Positions 34,254-42,700 of a stretch of 64,000 nucleotides of DNA are shown here, in pieces. Both the position numbers and the translations under genes were made by a program. Numbering within the stretch: the first letter of the stretch is position 1; the number at the start of each line of letters is the position of its first letter. Under the pieces are notes generated by a model, which had not been told where the DNA came from, did not search any database, and worked only from the letters and a program-made list of their open reading frames with translations. Origin of the DNA: Prevotella melaninogenica (GTDB lineage Bacteria; Bacteroidota; Bacteroidia; Bacteroidales; Bacteroidaceae). The DNA is taken from the NCBI RefSeq assembly GCF_018128065.1, contig NZ_CP072359.1, positions 744,001-808,000 on the forward strand, read 5' to 3'.

Positions 34254-35240
34254 ATGGCGAAAAATCAGAAACCAAAGAAATTACTATTGAAGATTCCTGT
34301 TTATCTTTCTGAGATGAAAGAGTATGATACAGGAACACTTTTTGACTTGAAAGAGCAAGATATTATTGATAAACTCAAAAGAGATATCAATACATATAAC
34401 GAGCAGAACTCTAATCTTTGTCAGTTTGGAAAGAAAGGAAAGAGTGAATCTGTTTCTGTTGCAGAAATACAAGCAGAGGACATAAAGTTTGGAGAAGACC
34501 ATGCTCTTTTGTTGCGTGTTTCTACGGAAAGAACTAATTTGTGTGGCGGTTTTCTTCGCCATGACAACGATAAAGAGAATCCTACACATGTTGACTATGC
34601 AGATAAACTTACAATTTCTACAAACATAGTTTTACTCTATCCCAGAATAGTTTTTCCTAAAGATAGGACAACAAAAGGGCATTGGTTCTTGTATGTCTTC
34701 ATATACGAAGACCCGTCAAAGTTAAATCTTGATATGAGTCAGCTGGCACGTAATATGCTCAAAACTGTTTTTGATGCCCCAATTCGCAATATAAAGGAAG
34801 ATAAATTCAAAGAAGAGATTAGAACTGCTCAAAAACTTGTTCGTATAGAAATACTCCTTTCAAATTTTGAAGACGGAACTGATGTTACTCTGCCGCCTAA
34901 ACTCGCATCTTACACTTATAGTGCGAAGAATAGAAAAGAAACCACTATAAGTTTAGAGAATGTGGCTTCATCTGACGCTGAAGATTTGATTACAGATAAT
35001 TCTTTTGATGGATATGCACAAAGAATTTTTCGTATCTTTGCCACTGATAAACGAAAATTGACAGCGAAAATAACAGAACGAGTAAAAGATGCGAAGGTAT
35101 CTTTAGAGCAAGCCTTTGAGGATAGCTTTAATTTCGAGTTGGAGGTAGAAGAAAATGATATTGTAAATCATAAATTATTCGAAACCGAGACCATCAAAGC
35201 CAATATAGAATGTCTATTGAAGGACTTATTCTGCAACTAA
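34254..35240 (+). CDS. Unrecognised soluble protein of a two-gene module
   Basis: 328 aa, no signal, no membrane span. The N-terminal half alternates strands and loops (LLLKIPVYLSEMKEYDTGTL; ALLLRVSTERTNLCGG; TISTNIVLLYPRIVF); the central WFLYVFIYEDPSKLNLDMSQ leads to helices; the C-terminal part is acidic and helical. I see no catalytic signature that I can defend. The last 31 nt overlap the start of a small membrane-protein gene, so the pair is made together. Position at the end of a defence-gene island, downstream of NERD, suggests a sensor or regulator for a membrane effector. Function otherwise unknown. Confidence 0.78.
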   Translation: MAKNQKPKKLLLKIPVYLSEMKEYDTGTLFDLKEQDIIDKLKRDINTYNEQNSNLCQFGKKGKSESVSVAEIQAEDIKFGEDHALLLRVSTERTNLCGGFLRHDNDKENPTHVDYADKLTISTNIVLLYPRIVFPKDRTTKGHWFLYVFIYEDPSKLNLDMSQLARNMLKTVFDAPIRNIKEDKFKEEIRTAQKLVRIEILLSNFEDGTDVTLPPKLASYTYSAKNRKETTISLENVASSDAEDLITDNSFDGYAQRIFRIFATDKRKLTAKITERVKDAKVSLEQAFEDSFNFELEVEENDIVNHKLFETETIKANIECLLKDLFCN

Positions 35241-35650
35241 CATTTTCGAAAGATTCGTTAATTGTTATCCTTACTTGGGGTATAGCGATGTTGGGTATTT
35301 CTTTATCGTTGCTTACTCTAAGTGTGGCTTTTGTTGTGTCTGGTAAAACATCTAAAGATGACCTCAGAGAGCAGATTAAAAGCAAAGGTGTTTCTATTAG
35401 CAGTGGCTCTAAATATAAAAAAAGCAGCAATGCAACCATGTTAATGCAGTGGATTGCTAAATATAGCTTGCATTGGTTCTATGTAAATTTGTTCTTTTGC
35501 ATAGTCCTTATAGCACAGATACTTTGCGAAATCAATTGTTTCAAGATATGGGTATCGCTATTAAGCGATGTATATATGCTTGTTTCTCTGATTTACATTT
35601 TTGTTATTAGCTGTCATTTGGTTAAATGGTATAAGCGAAACATAACTTAA
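35210..35650 (+). CDS. Unrecognised three-span membrane protein of the same module
   Basis: 146 aa with hydrophobic segments at about 14-44 (LIVILTWGIAMLGISLSLLT onward), 85-108 (HWFYVNLFFCIVLIAQILCE) and 112-138 (WVSLLSDVYMLVSLIYIFVI). A basic, Ser/Lys-rich cytoplasmic-type loop (46-80) separates the first two. The ATG at 35210 lies inside the upstream gene (31-nt overlap, different frame). Small membrane proteins paired with a soluble partner are typical killing effectors of abortive-infection systems, which is the inference here. It also resembles the gene order of no named system that I can confirm. Confidence 0.75.
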   Translation: MSIEGLILQLTFSKDSLIVILTWGIAMLGISLSLLTLSVAFVVSGKTSKDDLREQIKSKGVSISSGSKYKKSSNATMLMQWIAKYSLHWFYVNLFFCIVLIAQILCEINCFKIWVSLLSDVYMLVSLIYIFVISCHLVKWYKRNIT

Positions 35651-36113
35651 TCATTTAAGAAGTTCCCCCCATGGGGCAGGCTTTCGTGAATCGAACTTAT
35701 AATCTCGAACATTCGGCTTCAACCCCTAACTTATACTTACAAGCAAGTCTTGGATTCACCATAGTGTGGCACCAAGGCTTGCTTTCTTTTTATCGGTAGT
35801 CGCTTTGCTATGGCGGACACCCTGTCGCCCAGTGGTTGGCCACTGCCCATTGTTGATATGTCCGAGGGAGGAGGAGTGAGCCTCCGTTGGGTCTTGAAGT
35901 GGTAAGTGTAATCAATCTCGTATGGTGGTTGGCGATTGCTATCAGTCGTGCTTGGTCTGGGGTTTCGACCGTGTGGCTTTTGCCGTGGTGATGACACGGA
36001 GCTATGCTTGTTCTTACGAGAGAGGGCAAGCAGAATTGATACGTGGGTTTGAATTTTGAGATAAGTCGTTTTCACGAGACATTACTTGCAGAGCACGCGT
36101 GGGGAGGCATTAT
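35651..36113. other. Right end of the island, no firm gene
   Basis: About 460 bp of higher-GC sequence. A 112-codon minus-strand frame (36075-35737) starts MKTTYLKIQTHVSILLALSR and is rich in Arg, Pro and Ser; it may be a leader or spurious frame typical of mobile-element ends. I see no integrase. Confidence 0.4.
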
Positions 36114-36135
36114 TTTACTAAACTTTCCCACCCCT
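36114..36135 (+). repeat. Right direct repeat of the 8-kb island
   Basis: T-TTACTAAA-C-TTTCCCACCCCT, matching 28030-28051 at 21 of 22 positions. It marks the probable right boundary of the island. Confidence 0.6.
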
Positions 36136-36575
36136 TGAAACACTGTTTTCTCTCATACACCTTTGCTTGTCGTCCTCCATATCCATTGAGTTTTAACACA
36201 TGTATAATAGAAGTTAATCAGTCTGTCCACATACTTTATTCCATTTTTCAATGCTTCAGCCATTCCATGTTGAGTTTCATAACGCAGGGTAAAGTGTTTC
36301 ATCAAGTGTCTCCAAATCCATCTGTGGGCGAATCATCATCCGATAGAAACAGTTCTTACCATGATTTGAAAGCTCATATATCTTATGTTTGCATATACTG
36401 TGAATTCTTTCATCCACAATGCGGAAGAGGCAAAGAGAAAGGATCAATTCCGAAGCCGAAGCTCCTTCCTGTTTCTCCAATGACAGCAGAGAAAACAGGT
36501 GACCGATGCCAAACTTGCCAGAAAGATGAAATAAATCATCACTCATTCGAGTTTTAACACTCAAAAGTTTGGATA
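36136..36575 (-). pseudogene. Decayed transposase N-terminal region
   Basis: The minus-strand frame from 36564 reads MSDDLFHLSGKFGIGHLFSL then LSLEKQEGASASELILSLCL and GKNCFYRMMIRPQMD. This resembles the start of a Bacteroidota DDE transposase of the IS4/IS1182 kind (short helical region, then FYRMM-RPQMDW). After a frameshift more of it reads ALKNGIKYVDRLINFYYTCV (about 36190-36250). No catalytic domain remains. Confidence 0.45.
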
Positions 36576-37026
36576 ACTCACTTGTTTTCTCTATTTTGCT
36601 TCCATAACAGTTTTGTTATTTTGTCTTTAAAATCAGTTGTTTAGTGATTACTAATTTACAAAAACAATTCGACAAACTATTTTTTCTATCTATTTTTGAA
36701 CCTGCTCAATTTATTAATTAACGTGTAATCCTGTACCTTATTGGTTAGTTAACAGGTGAACGAGAGAATGGGTTGACTGTTGTATGCCCTCTTACTGGGG
36801 TCTTGTGTCTACATACGTTTATTATATATGGAATGTGTACATTCTGTCTTACAAATTCTGAGTTATAACCCAACAGCTGTTCCTTTGTTACTTTGTCTTC
36901 TCTTATCTCGTCTTCTCTTACCCAGTCTTTCCTTTACCCAGTCTTTACAAGTACCTTGTCAACTTGTCCACCCATCCACTTGTTAACTTGTCCACCCATC
37001 TACTTATATTACTACATATATCTTTC
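36576..37026. other. Intergenic with spacer repeats
   Basis: 36944-37010 contains the ACTTGTCCACCCATCCACTTGTTAA-type repeat, the complement of the GTTGACAAGTGAACAAG family. Short CTTATCTCGTCTTCTCTTACCC-like repeats precede it. No gene. Confidence 0.5.
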
Positions 37027-37057
37027 TTGCAATCGGCATTTTAGTGTTGTACCTTTG
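37027..37057 (+). promoter_or_regulatory. Promoter of the M15-type peptidase gene
   Basis: TTG at 37027-37029 and TACCTTTG at 37050-37057 are 20 nt apart. The start codon is 65 nt further on. Confidence 0.7.
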
Positions 37058-37121
37058 CATCGTCATCAGAAATAAAGGGATGACGAAAGGGAATTTTTAT
37101 AAACCAAATAATCTATAATTA

Positions 37122-37613
37122 ATGTGTATGATAAACGATAGTCATTCTGCTGAAATAGATTTTGAGGAGCGGCTCTCTCCTCATTTCACGGTGGGCGAGA
37201 TGCTGCGTTCGGGGACGGCGGTGAGCATGTGTATTAAGAATGTGCCAGCGGTAGTTCCTGCAGAAGGTGAGAGCTCACGAGAGGAGGTGATGGAGAATCT
37301 TCGGGCACTTTGTAAAAGTGTTTTAGAGCCGCTCAGAAGGCGTGTAGGACGTGTGATAGTCGTTGGAGGTTATCGCTGTGAGGCACTCAATAAGGCTGTT
37401 CATGGGGCTGAACATTCGCAACATTTGCGGGGTGAGGCGGTTGATATTCATGTCACAGGACTGGAAATGTGTCGGAAATATGCGGCTGTCCTTGCCAAAA
37501 CAAACTTCGATCAGATGATTCTTGAGCCGCAGGAGTCGGTAAAAAAGCGGTGGATTCATATCAGTTATAAGCGTGATGGGAAGAATAGACACCAGATTCT
37601 TGGGGATAAATAG
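37122..37613 (+). CDS. M15-type D-Ala-D-Ala carboxypeptidase-like metallohydrolase
   Basis: 163 aa. The N-terminal FTVGEMLRSGTAVSM is the usual opening of phage-type Peptidase_M15_3 proteins. The catalytic part has GGYRCEALNKAVHGAEHSQH then LRGEAVDIHV, supplying the first zinc His and the Asp, and KRWIHISYK, the last zinc His. No signal peptide is seen, as for endolysin-like members. Phage-derived murein peptidases of this size are found beside HU-like and smalltalk genes in Bacteroidales, as here. It would cut peptidoglycan cross-links; biological role in this setting is unknown. Confidence 0.88.
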   Translation: MCMINDSHSAEIDFEERLSPHFTVGEMLRSGTAVSMCIKNVPAVVPAEGESSREEVMENLRALCKSVLEPLRRRVGRVIVVGGYRCEALNKAVHGAEHSQHLRGEAVDIHVTGLEMCRKYAAVLAKTNFDQMILEPQESVKKRWIHISYKRDGKNRHQILGDK

Positions 37614-38231
37614 GGTAGTGGCGAGGGTTGAAGTTTTCACTTTTTTGTCGCTGTGAGTGCGGAAAATGCTCTTTAAGTTATTGATAGTAAATATTTTAAT
37701 TATTTACGTGAATATCTTTTCATATTTTTAGTTGTTTATATTTATGATGAAGTATGTTTTTACGTTTTTGTGTTTTCCAACTTTTACCTTTATATTTTTA
37801 TACGTTTTTGCTCTTTTGTGTTTTTAGTTATTTGTTTGTTTATCTTTTTATCTGTTTACGTGTTCATTTATTTACTTGTTTACTCGTTTACATATTTTTA
37901 CACTTTTTTGTCGCAGTATGTCTTTTAGGTAGTTGTCCCTCCCCCTTCTTTTTGTGTGGGGAGGGGGTGAGGACTGGCGAACGGCAAGGGCGATGAGGAG
38001 TGGGAAGAAGGGTCTTCAGTAATAGGTTTGCCACTTAGTTTAAAGGTAGTATCACACAGAGAAAAGCAGGACACGGAGGAGTAATAAAAATAAAGCGATG
38101 TAAGTCACGGAGGCACCGTCGTGCGTGGAGCCACGGAGAGGATTTGCCTCTGTCTTATTAGAGCATTGAGTTAAGATTTCATTTTTTTTATTTCAATAAT
38201 TTCTTTGTTTCACTTTTTAATTTTTCAAGTT
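37614..38231. other. T-rich intergenic region with GCGAC motifs and a G-rich palindrome
   Basis: CACTTTTTTGTCGC occurs near 37637 and 37897, i.e. GCGACAAAAAAGTG on the minus strand. 37690-37905 is T-rich with TTTACGTGTTCATTTATTTAC-type strings, a mirror of the sequence upstream of parA. The G-rich palindrome TCCCTCCCCC / GGGGAGGGGGTGAGG stands at 37936-37972. No gene. Confidence 0.5.
37936..37972 (+). repeat. G-rich palindromic repeat, copy 3
   Basis: CCCTCCCCC-loop-GGGGAGGGGG with a GTGAGG tail, same design as the copies at 10872 and 11784. Confidence 0.6.
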
Positions 38232-38753
38232 ATGTCAATCAAATTTCGTATGTATCAGGACAATCGTAAGAACAGCAAGCGCAAGGGTTTTTGGTATGCC
38301 CGTGCGGTATCTCCAGACCTTGTTGGTGTTAAGGATCTCGCTCAGCGTATCAGTGAACGTTGTACTGTTACAGAGCCAGACATTCTGGCTGTTATCAGTG
38401 CGTTGGTGTTCGAGATGAACCAAGTCCTCAAGGATGGTAACCGTGTGAAGCTCGACGGATTGGGAACTTTCCGTGTAGGTATTCATTCTCAGGGGGTTGA
38501 GAAGGCTAAGGACTTCAATGCACAGCGAGACATCTATGGTGCGCACGTGCTCTTTGCGCCAACGGTGACCGTTGATGCCATGCATCGTCGTGTGAAGAAC
38601 CTCATCAGCGGTCTGCGCATTCAGGAGGCTGTTCAGTATGATGCGCCAAAGGCTGCCGATAAGGCTAAGGACAAGGGCAAGAAGAAGGATAATAAGCCTT
38701 CAGCTGGTCCAGAGCCTGAAGCGAATACTCCGTCTACTGAGGCTCATGCATAG
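38232..38753 (+). CDS. HU-like DNA-binding protein (HU-HIG type)
   Basis: 173 aa. The ATG at 38232 is chosen because MSIKFRMYQDNRKN is the typical start of Bacteroidota HU-HIG proteins; an in-frame ATG 27 nt upstream would add MFHFLIFQV, not seen in the family. KDLAQRISERCTVTEPDILA then VISALVFEMNQVLKDGNRVK and LDGLGTFRVG form the HU helix-helix-beta core. The DNA-wrapping arm follows (VLFAPTVTVDA), then a Lys/Ala/Pro-rich tail that is disordered. Such proteins bend DNA and often accompany mobile or replicon-specific genes. It is embedded in the second GCGAC motif field. Confidence 0.9.
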   Translation: MSIKFRMYQDNRKNSKRKGFWYARAVSPDLVGVKDLAQRISERCTVTEPDILAVISALVFEMNQVLKDGNRVKLDGLGTFRVGIHSQGVEKAKDFNAQRDIYGAHVLFAPTVTVDAMHRRVKNLISGLRIQEAVQYDAPKAADKAKDKGKKKDNKPSAGPEPEANTPSTEAHA

Positions 38754-38941
38754 TCGTGCGTTTTGAACAGTGAGAGTAAGGGAGTGTCAATGTTGCACTC
38801 TCTGCTCTCCATTTAGTATTCACCTTTACCCTAAGTCGGTTTGGGCGCAATAGAATTCATTGTAATAATGTTTTACGAGCTATGGAGCGATTGGGGTAAG
38901 GTGAGTTCTATTAATTACCACCGAAATCAAATCATTAAATC

Positions 38942-39079
38942 ATGGGTTACGTTTTGTCATCTATCGGACTCTCTTTGGCTCATATTGTCAGTTCGCGCAG
39001 TTGTTATGCTCGTATAACTTCTGCGTTCAATAGCACTTTGCCATCGAAGGTAGTCGCGAAGTATGACAAAGTTAGTTGA
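38942..39079 (+). CDS. Small ORF, 45 aa, between HU and smalltalk genes
   Basis: MGYVLSSIGLSLAHIVSSRS then CYARITSAFNSTLPSKVVAK and YDKVS. It has an amphipathic N-terminal helix and no recognised family. It sits 188 nt after the HU-like gene and 29 nt before smalltalk on the same strand. An inverted repeat (CACCTTTACCC near 38840, GGGTAAGGTG near 38893) precedes it and could cap the HU transcript. Confidence 0.5.
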   Translation: MGYVLSSIGLSLAHIVSSRSCYARITSAFNSTLPSKVVAKYDKVS

Positions 39080-39108
39080 TAGAACCCACTATAATTAATT
39101 TAGAACTT

Positions 39109-39201
39109 ATGAATAAACCTATTTGGAAACATATTTTGCAGATTCTCGTAACCGTACTGACAGCATTGGCAACCAGCTTGGGAGTCAGTTCTTGTTTGTA
39201 A
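39109..39201 (+). CDS. Smalltalk protein, 30 aa
   Basis: Encodes MNKPIWKHILQILVTVLTAL then ATSLGVSSCL. This matches the 'smalltalk' micro-protein family of Bacteroidetes as I know it: short, basic start NK-IWK, a hydrophobic helix and a terminal Ser-Cys-Leu. It is found next to HU-like and murein-hydrolase genes. Function is unknown; the helix is likely to insert in the membrane, and the final Cys looks like a lipobox remnant. The ATG at 39109 follows an A/T-rich spacer. Confidence 0.85.
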   Translation: MNKPIWKHILQILVTVLTALATSLGVSSCL

Positions 39202-39741
39202 AACTCTCTCACAAACATCCGTCTTGTACTTAGACAATCATTGTTGGTCTCTTGTTTAGACTTGTTTAGGGAATGATACTTCTTTAACACACAGACACTT
39301 ACGTCATAAGATGGCGACGAATAAGTAAGCTTCGTACGACTCCATGGGAGGTGTTCCCTGACGGAATGGTAGGTTCTGTGCGACAAAAAGGGAGTCTTTT
39401 TCCAGATTGTTCGACGGATAGGGAAGTACGGAGAGACGTATAAGGAAGGTTGTTGCCTTATCTTTCTCTTTTCTTTACAAATATTACTTGTTTGTGTTCT
39501 TTTTCTTTTGTTTTTATCGTTACTAATTTGTTGCCTACTTTATTTCGCTTGATTTTCTTTGTTTGTAATGTTGTGTAAATCAGTAGTTTGTAAGGCGTGG
39601 CGACAAATTAGTAACTTTCCTTGTTTGCAAATGATTGCTAAGCTGCGACAAATAAGTAGATTGCTGAAATAATTAAACTTTACACTTTTTTGTCGCCGAA
39701 TTATATAAATATATATTCTTTTGTTTAAACAAAGGGTTTTT
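39202..39741. other. Intergenic, second GCGAC motif field
   Basis: Motifs occur near 39319 (GGCGACGAATAAGTAAG), 39378 (TGCGACAAAAAGGGAG), 39410 (TTCGACGGATAGGGAAG), 39599 (GGCGACAAATTAGTAAC), 39640 (TGCGACAAATAAGTAG) and, inverted, 39690. No gene. Confidence 0.55.
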
Positions 39742-40005
39742 GTACGAGTTGACGGGTTAACGAGTTGACAAGTGAACAAGTTGCTTGTAGGCAGGGTAAT
39801 TAAAGACAAAGTAACATAGGAACGTTTTTGTACGAGTTGACGGGTTAACGAGTTGACGAGTGAACAAGTTGCTTGTAGACAGGGTAGTTAAAGACAAAGT
39901 AACATAGGAACGTTTTTGTACGAGTTGACGGGTTAACGAGTTGACGAGTGAACAAGTTGCTTGTAGACAGGGTAGTTAAAGACAAAGTAACATAGGAACA
40001 TGTTT
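39742..40005 (+). repeat. Three tandem copies of an 88-bp repeat
   Basis: GTACGAGTTGACGGGTTAAC begins at 39742, 39830 and 39918. Each unit continues GAGTTGAC-AGTGAACAAG, TTGCTTGTAG, CAGGGTA and ACATAGGAAC. It is the most regular member of the GTTGACAAGTGAACAAG spacer family. Confidence 0.9.
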
Positions 40006-40165
40006 TAGTTGATGAGTTTGTTTCAAGTTGGTATCTATATGTCATTTATAACAAATGTCCTTATGTCATTCTGTCTATGTACATTCTGTCTGTCATTCTA
40101 CTATATGTTCTTCTGTACATTCTGTCTTTTTTTAATGCTTTCCTTTTCCCTCTTCTTTTTTTCTT

Positions 40166-40173
40166 TATCTTTG
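40166..40173 (+). promoter_or_regulatory. -7 element of the M6 protease gene
   Basis: TATCTTTG fits TAnnTTTG, 67 nt before the start. No clear -33 element. Confidence 0.4.
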
Positions 40174-40240
40174 CATTTTCTTTCAAAAGATAAGATCTTG
40201 TCGATTGAAAACTATATAATTATTATTAAAAAGCAGTTGT

Positions 40241-42040
40241 ATGAAGAAAATTATAACCCTTTTGGTAAGTGGCATGCTTGCTACGTCATCTTTTGCCATT
40301 CCAGCTATGCGAATGTGGCGGAGTATTAAACAAGTGGATGGAACGGTACTGAAGGTTATGACCGTGGGTGATGAGCATTTTAATTATGCGCTGACTGATG
40401 ACGGCATACCCTTGCTGCCACACGATGGTAATTACTATTATGCTCGCATTGAGGATAATCAGTTAGTGGCTACGTCGGTGCTGGCACATGAAAAAGGATT
40501 GCGCAAGGATAGAGAGGAACTTGTGGCAGCTGCCCTTCAACAGGTAAGACAACTGCAAAGACAGAAAGAGATACACGTGAGCTCAAAGCCTTTCGGGCAG
40601 GGTTTCGGTACGACTTGGGAAGGTAAAAAGAAAGGACTTGTTGTCTTGGTTGAGTTTGAGGATATGGCTTTCAAGAATCCTAAGGACGTATTGACACTCC
40701 GACCACGTGAGAATGATGTCAAGTCGCTCTATGAGAATATGCTTAACAAGGTGGGATATACGAATAATAACGGTGCTATTGGTAGTGTACATGATTATTT
40801 CCTCGACCAGAGCAACGGTAAGTTCGACCTCACTTTCGATGTCATCGGACCCGTAAAGCTCAAGCATCCGTATAAATATTATGGTGAGCGTACAAGTCGT
40901 CAAAATGATGCGAATGCGCCGCAGATGATTATTGATGCTTGCAATGCTATCAAGGAGCAGGTAGACTTCCGTCAATACGACTGGGACGGCGATGGCGAGG
41001 TTGAGCAGGTTTATGTCGTCTATGCTGGTGAGGGTGAGGCGACTGGCGGTAATGCTAATACCATCTGGCCACATAAGTATTCGCTCTCGGATGCAGGACT
41101 GGATGCGCTGACTTTTAACGGAATAACCATTAATACCTATGCTTGTAGCAACGAGATTATCCGTGCGCAGCTCAATGGCAAGGAACGTGTCTTCTACTCA
41201 GGAATCGGAACCATTTGTCATGAGTTCTCTCACTGTCTCGGTCTGCCCGACTTTTACGATACACGTGGCGGCAATAACGTTGGTTCTGGTCGATATGACT
41301 TGATGTGTGCCGGTAGCTATAATGGTGGTCCAGAGAGTATTATGAATGCTTATAACGGTACTGGTATCGGTACAGTCCCAGCTGGCTATGATGCTTACGA
41401 AAAGGCATATATGGGTTGGCTGAAACTTATCACACTTGACGATAAGGCTATGGAAGTGAAGAATATGAAAGGACTCTCTGAGGGTGGTGATGCCTACTTC
41501 CTCTATAATCCAGACACGAAGAACGAATACTATATCCTCGAAAATCGCACTCCTCATCGTTGGGATAGCGAACTGCCCGGACACGGATTGATGATGTTCC
41601 ACGTTGATTTCGATGCTCGTTCATGGATGATGAATAACCTCAACACTGCTTCGGCACAGCGTCATCCACGCTTCACGATTGTTCCTGTGGATGGTCAGCT
41701 TGATAACGACACCCAGAACAATGACCCTTTCCCAACTGATTTGAATAATAGTCTGACGAAGAGTACCGACCCTCGTCTGAATTTCTATACGAACTATAAT
41801 GTAAGTGATCAGGCTGGTGTCAAGGGTATCGTCCGTAATAGCGATAACACGATTTCCTTTAGTTATACACCGTTGCAGTCGTCAACAGGCATCAGTAGTC
41901 TCTCTGCTACTCCTCAACAGCCTGCCGAGACCTATACGCTCTCTGGCGTGAAGACCGCGAATAGTCGCACAGCTACCAAGCAGGTTGTAATTGTTAAAGA
42001 TAGAAACGGTAAGGGGCATAAGGTGAGTCCTTTGAGTTGA
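40241..42040 (+). CDS. Secreted M6-family metalloprotease
   Basis: 599 aa. Signal peptide MKKIITLLVSGMLATSSFA. The catalytic zinc motif HEFSH (His327, Glu328, His331) stands in GTICHEFSHCLGLPDFYDT, the extended HExxHxxGxxD form of the M6 (immune-inhibitor-A-like) family, with GSGRYDLMCAGSYNG downstream as the Met-turn region. SVHDYFLDQSNGKFDLTFDV is the family's N-terminal landmark. The C-terminal ~60 residues (ETYTLSGVKT onward) resemble short sorting tails of Prevotella exported proteins. It probably degrades host or dietary protein outside the cell. Single-gene unit. Confidence 0.92.
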   Translation: MKKIITLLVSGMLATSSFAIPAMRMWRSIKQVDGTVLKVMTVGDEHFNYALTDDGIPLLPHDGNYYYARIEDNQLVATSVLAHEKGLRKDREELVAAALQQVRQLQRQKEIHVSSKPFGQGFGTTWEGKKKGLVVLVEFEDMAFKNPKDVLTLRPRENDVKSLYENMLNKVGYTNNNGAIGSVHDYFLDQSNGKFDLTFDVIGPVKLKHPYKYYGERTSRQNDANAPQMIIDACNAIKEQVDFRQYDWDGDGEVEQVYVVYAGEGEATGGNANTIWPHKYSLSDAGLDALTFNGITINTYACSNEIIRAQLNGKERVFYSGIGTICHEFSHCLGLPDFYDTRGGNNVGSGRYDLMCAGSYNGGPESIMNAYNGTGIGTVPAGYDAYEKAYMGWLKLITLDDKAMEVKNMKGLSEGGDAYFLYNPDTKNEYYILENRTPHRWDSELPGHGLMMFHVDFDARSWMMNNLNTASAQRHPRFTIVPVDGQLDNDTQNNDPFPTDLNNSLTKSTDPRLNFYTNYNVSDQAGVKGIVRNSDNTISFSYTPLQSSTGISSLSATPQQPAETYTLSGVKTANSRTATKQVVIVKDRNGKGHKVSPLS

Positions 42041-42175
42041 CGGGTTTCCTTCAAGTTGACGGGTTTACAAGTTTACGAGTGAACGAGTTATATGTATGGT
42101 GGGATAACTCGTCCACTTGTTCACTTGTTTACTTGTTCACTCGTCCACTCGTTCACCCGTCTACTCGTCCACTGA
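42030..42175 (+). repeat. GTTGACAAGTGAACAAG-family spacer repeat, palindromic arrangement
   Basis: AAGTTGACGGGTTTACAAGTT and CGAGTGAACGAG are followed by their complements (CTCGTCCACTTGTTCACTTG and onward), so this copy can fold on itself. It fills the gap between the convergent M6 protease and HutD genes, a terminator-like position. Confidence 0.7.
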
Positions 42176-42193
42176 AAGTCGTTCGCTCGTTAA

Positions 42194-42700
42194 CTATTCA
42201 ACTACGACTGCTTCCCCTTTTAGTTGAAAGGACTCTGTGAGGAGGGCGGTATCGTGCTTGGCGAGGGAAGTGTCGTCAATCATGCAGTCATCGAGGGCAA
42301 AGACGAGTCTTGGGCGGCTGTCCGTGAATTGGGTGTTGTGAAAGATGCCCAGTTCAACGGTGATACCATGGCGCACGATGATATTGAAGTCGATGGCACC
42401 CTGCGTATTCTCAGAACGGACTTTCTCATTACCCTCAAACTGGTAAAAGGAATTGTGCGATAGCGGTATGTATTCATCGTTCTTGAATAAGGTAATCTCA
42501 CCCTCCAAAGGTAGGATGTAACGTGTGAAGCCCCTGAAATCGGAGAAGTCACTCTCTGTATTGTCAATGATGGCAGAGGATATGCGCAGGTCGAAACGGC
42601 GTGCAGCGAGGTCGCCATCAGTAGGTGAGATAAAAATCTGACGAGTGATACCACCTTTCCATGTCGTGGTTTTATATGCTTCTTTTCTAATTATTTCCAT
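42194..42700 (-). CDS. HutD/Ves-family protein
   Basis: 168-aa single cupin-like protein. TTTWKGGITRQIFISPTDGD then ARRFDLRISSAIIDNTESDF and FRGFTRYILPLEGEITLF match the HutD (PF05962) pattern of conserved Trp-x-Gly-Gly and Arg-x-S-x-A blocks. HutD proteins are linked to histidine use in proteobacteria and to stress in the Ves group; no hut genes are seen here, so the role is open. Convergent with the M6 protease gene. Confidence 0.88.
   Translation of the reverse strand: MEIIRKEAYKTTTWKGGITRQIFISPTDGDLAARRFDLRISSAIIDNTESDFSDFRGFTRYILPLEGEITLFKNDEYIPLSHNSFYQFEGNEKVRSENTQGAIDFNIIVRHGITVELGIFHNTQFTDSRPRLVFALDDCMIDDTSLAKHDTALLTESFQLKGEAVVVE

Noticed and set aside
34254..35650. Kiwa (KwaA/KwaB) assignment for the soluble plus membrane pair
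   Set aside because: Sizes are similar, but gene order is reversed and I cannot find the DUF4868 or four-span KwaA pattern. Left unassigned.
35690..35760. Possible tRNA fragment (attachment site) near the island's right end
   Set aside because: The string TTCGTGAATCGAACTTATAATC hints at a T-arm, but no acceptor or anticodon arms can be folded.
35737..36075. 112-codon minus-strand frame near the right end of the island
   Set aside because: Rich in Arg, Pro and Ser with no recognised domain. Possibly spurious, so reported only as region content.
36099..36557. 152-codon + strand frame after the right direct repeat
   Set aside because: It is antisense to a transposase relic and made of its complement, so it is not a gene.
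39072..39386. 104-codon minus-strand frame over the smalltalk gene
   Set aside because: The + strand smalltalk peptide is a recognisable family, and the antisense frame has no features.
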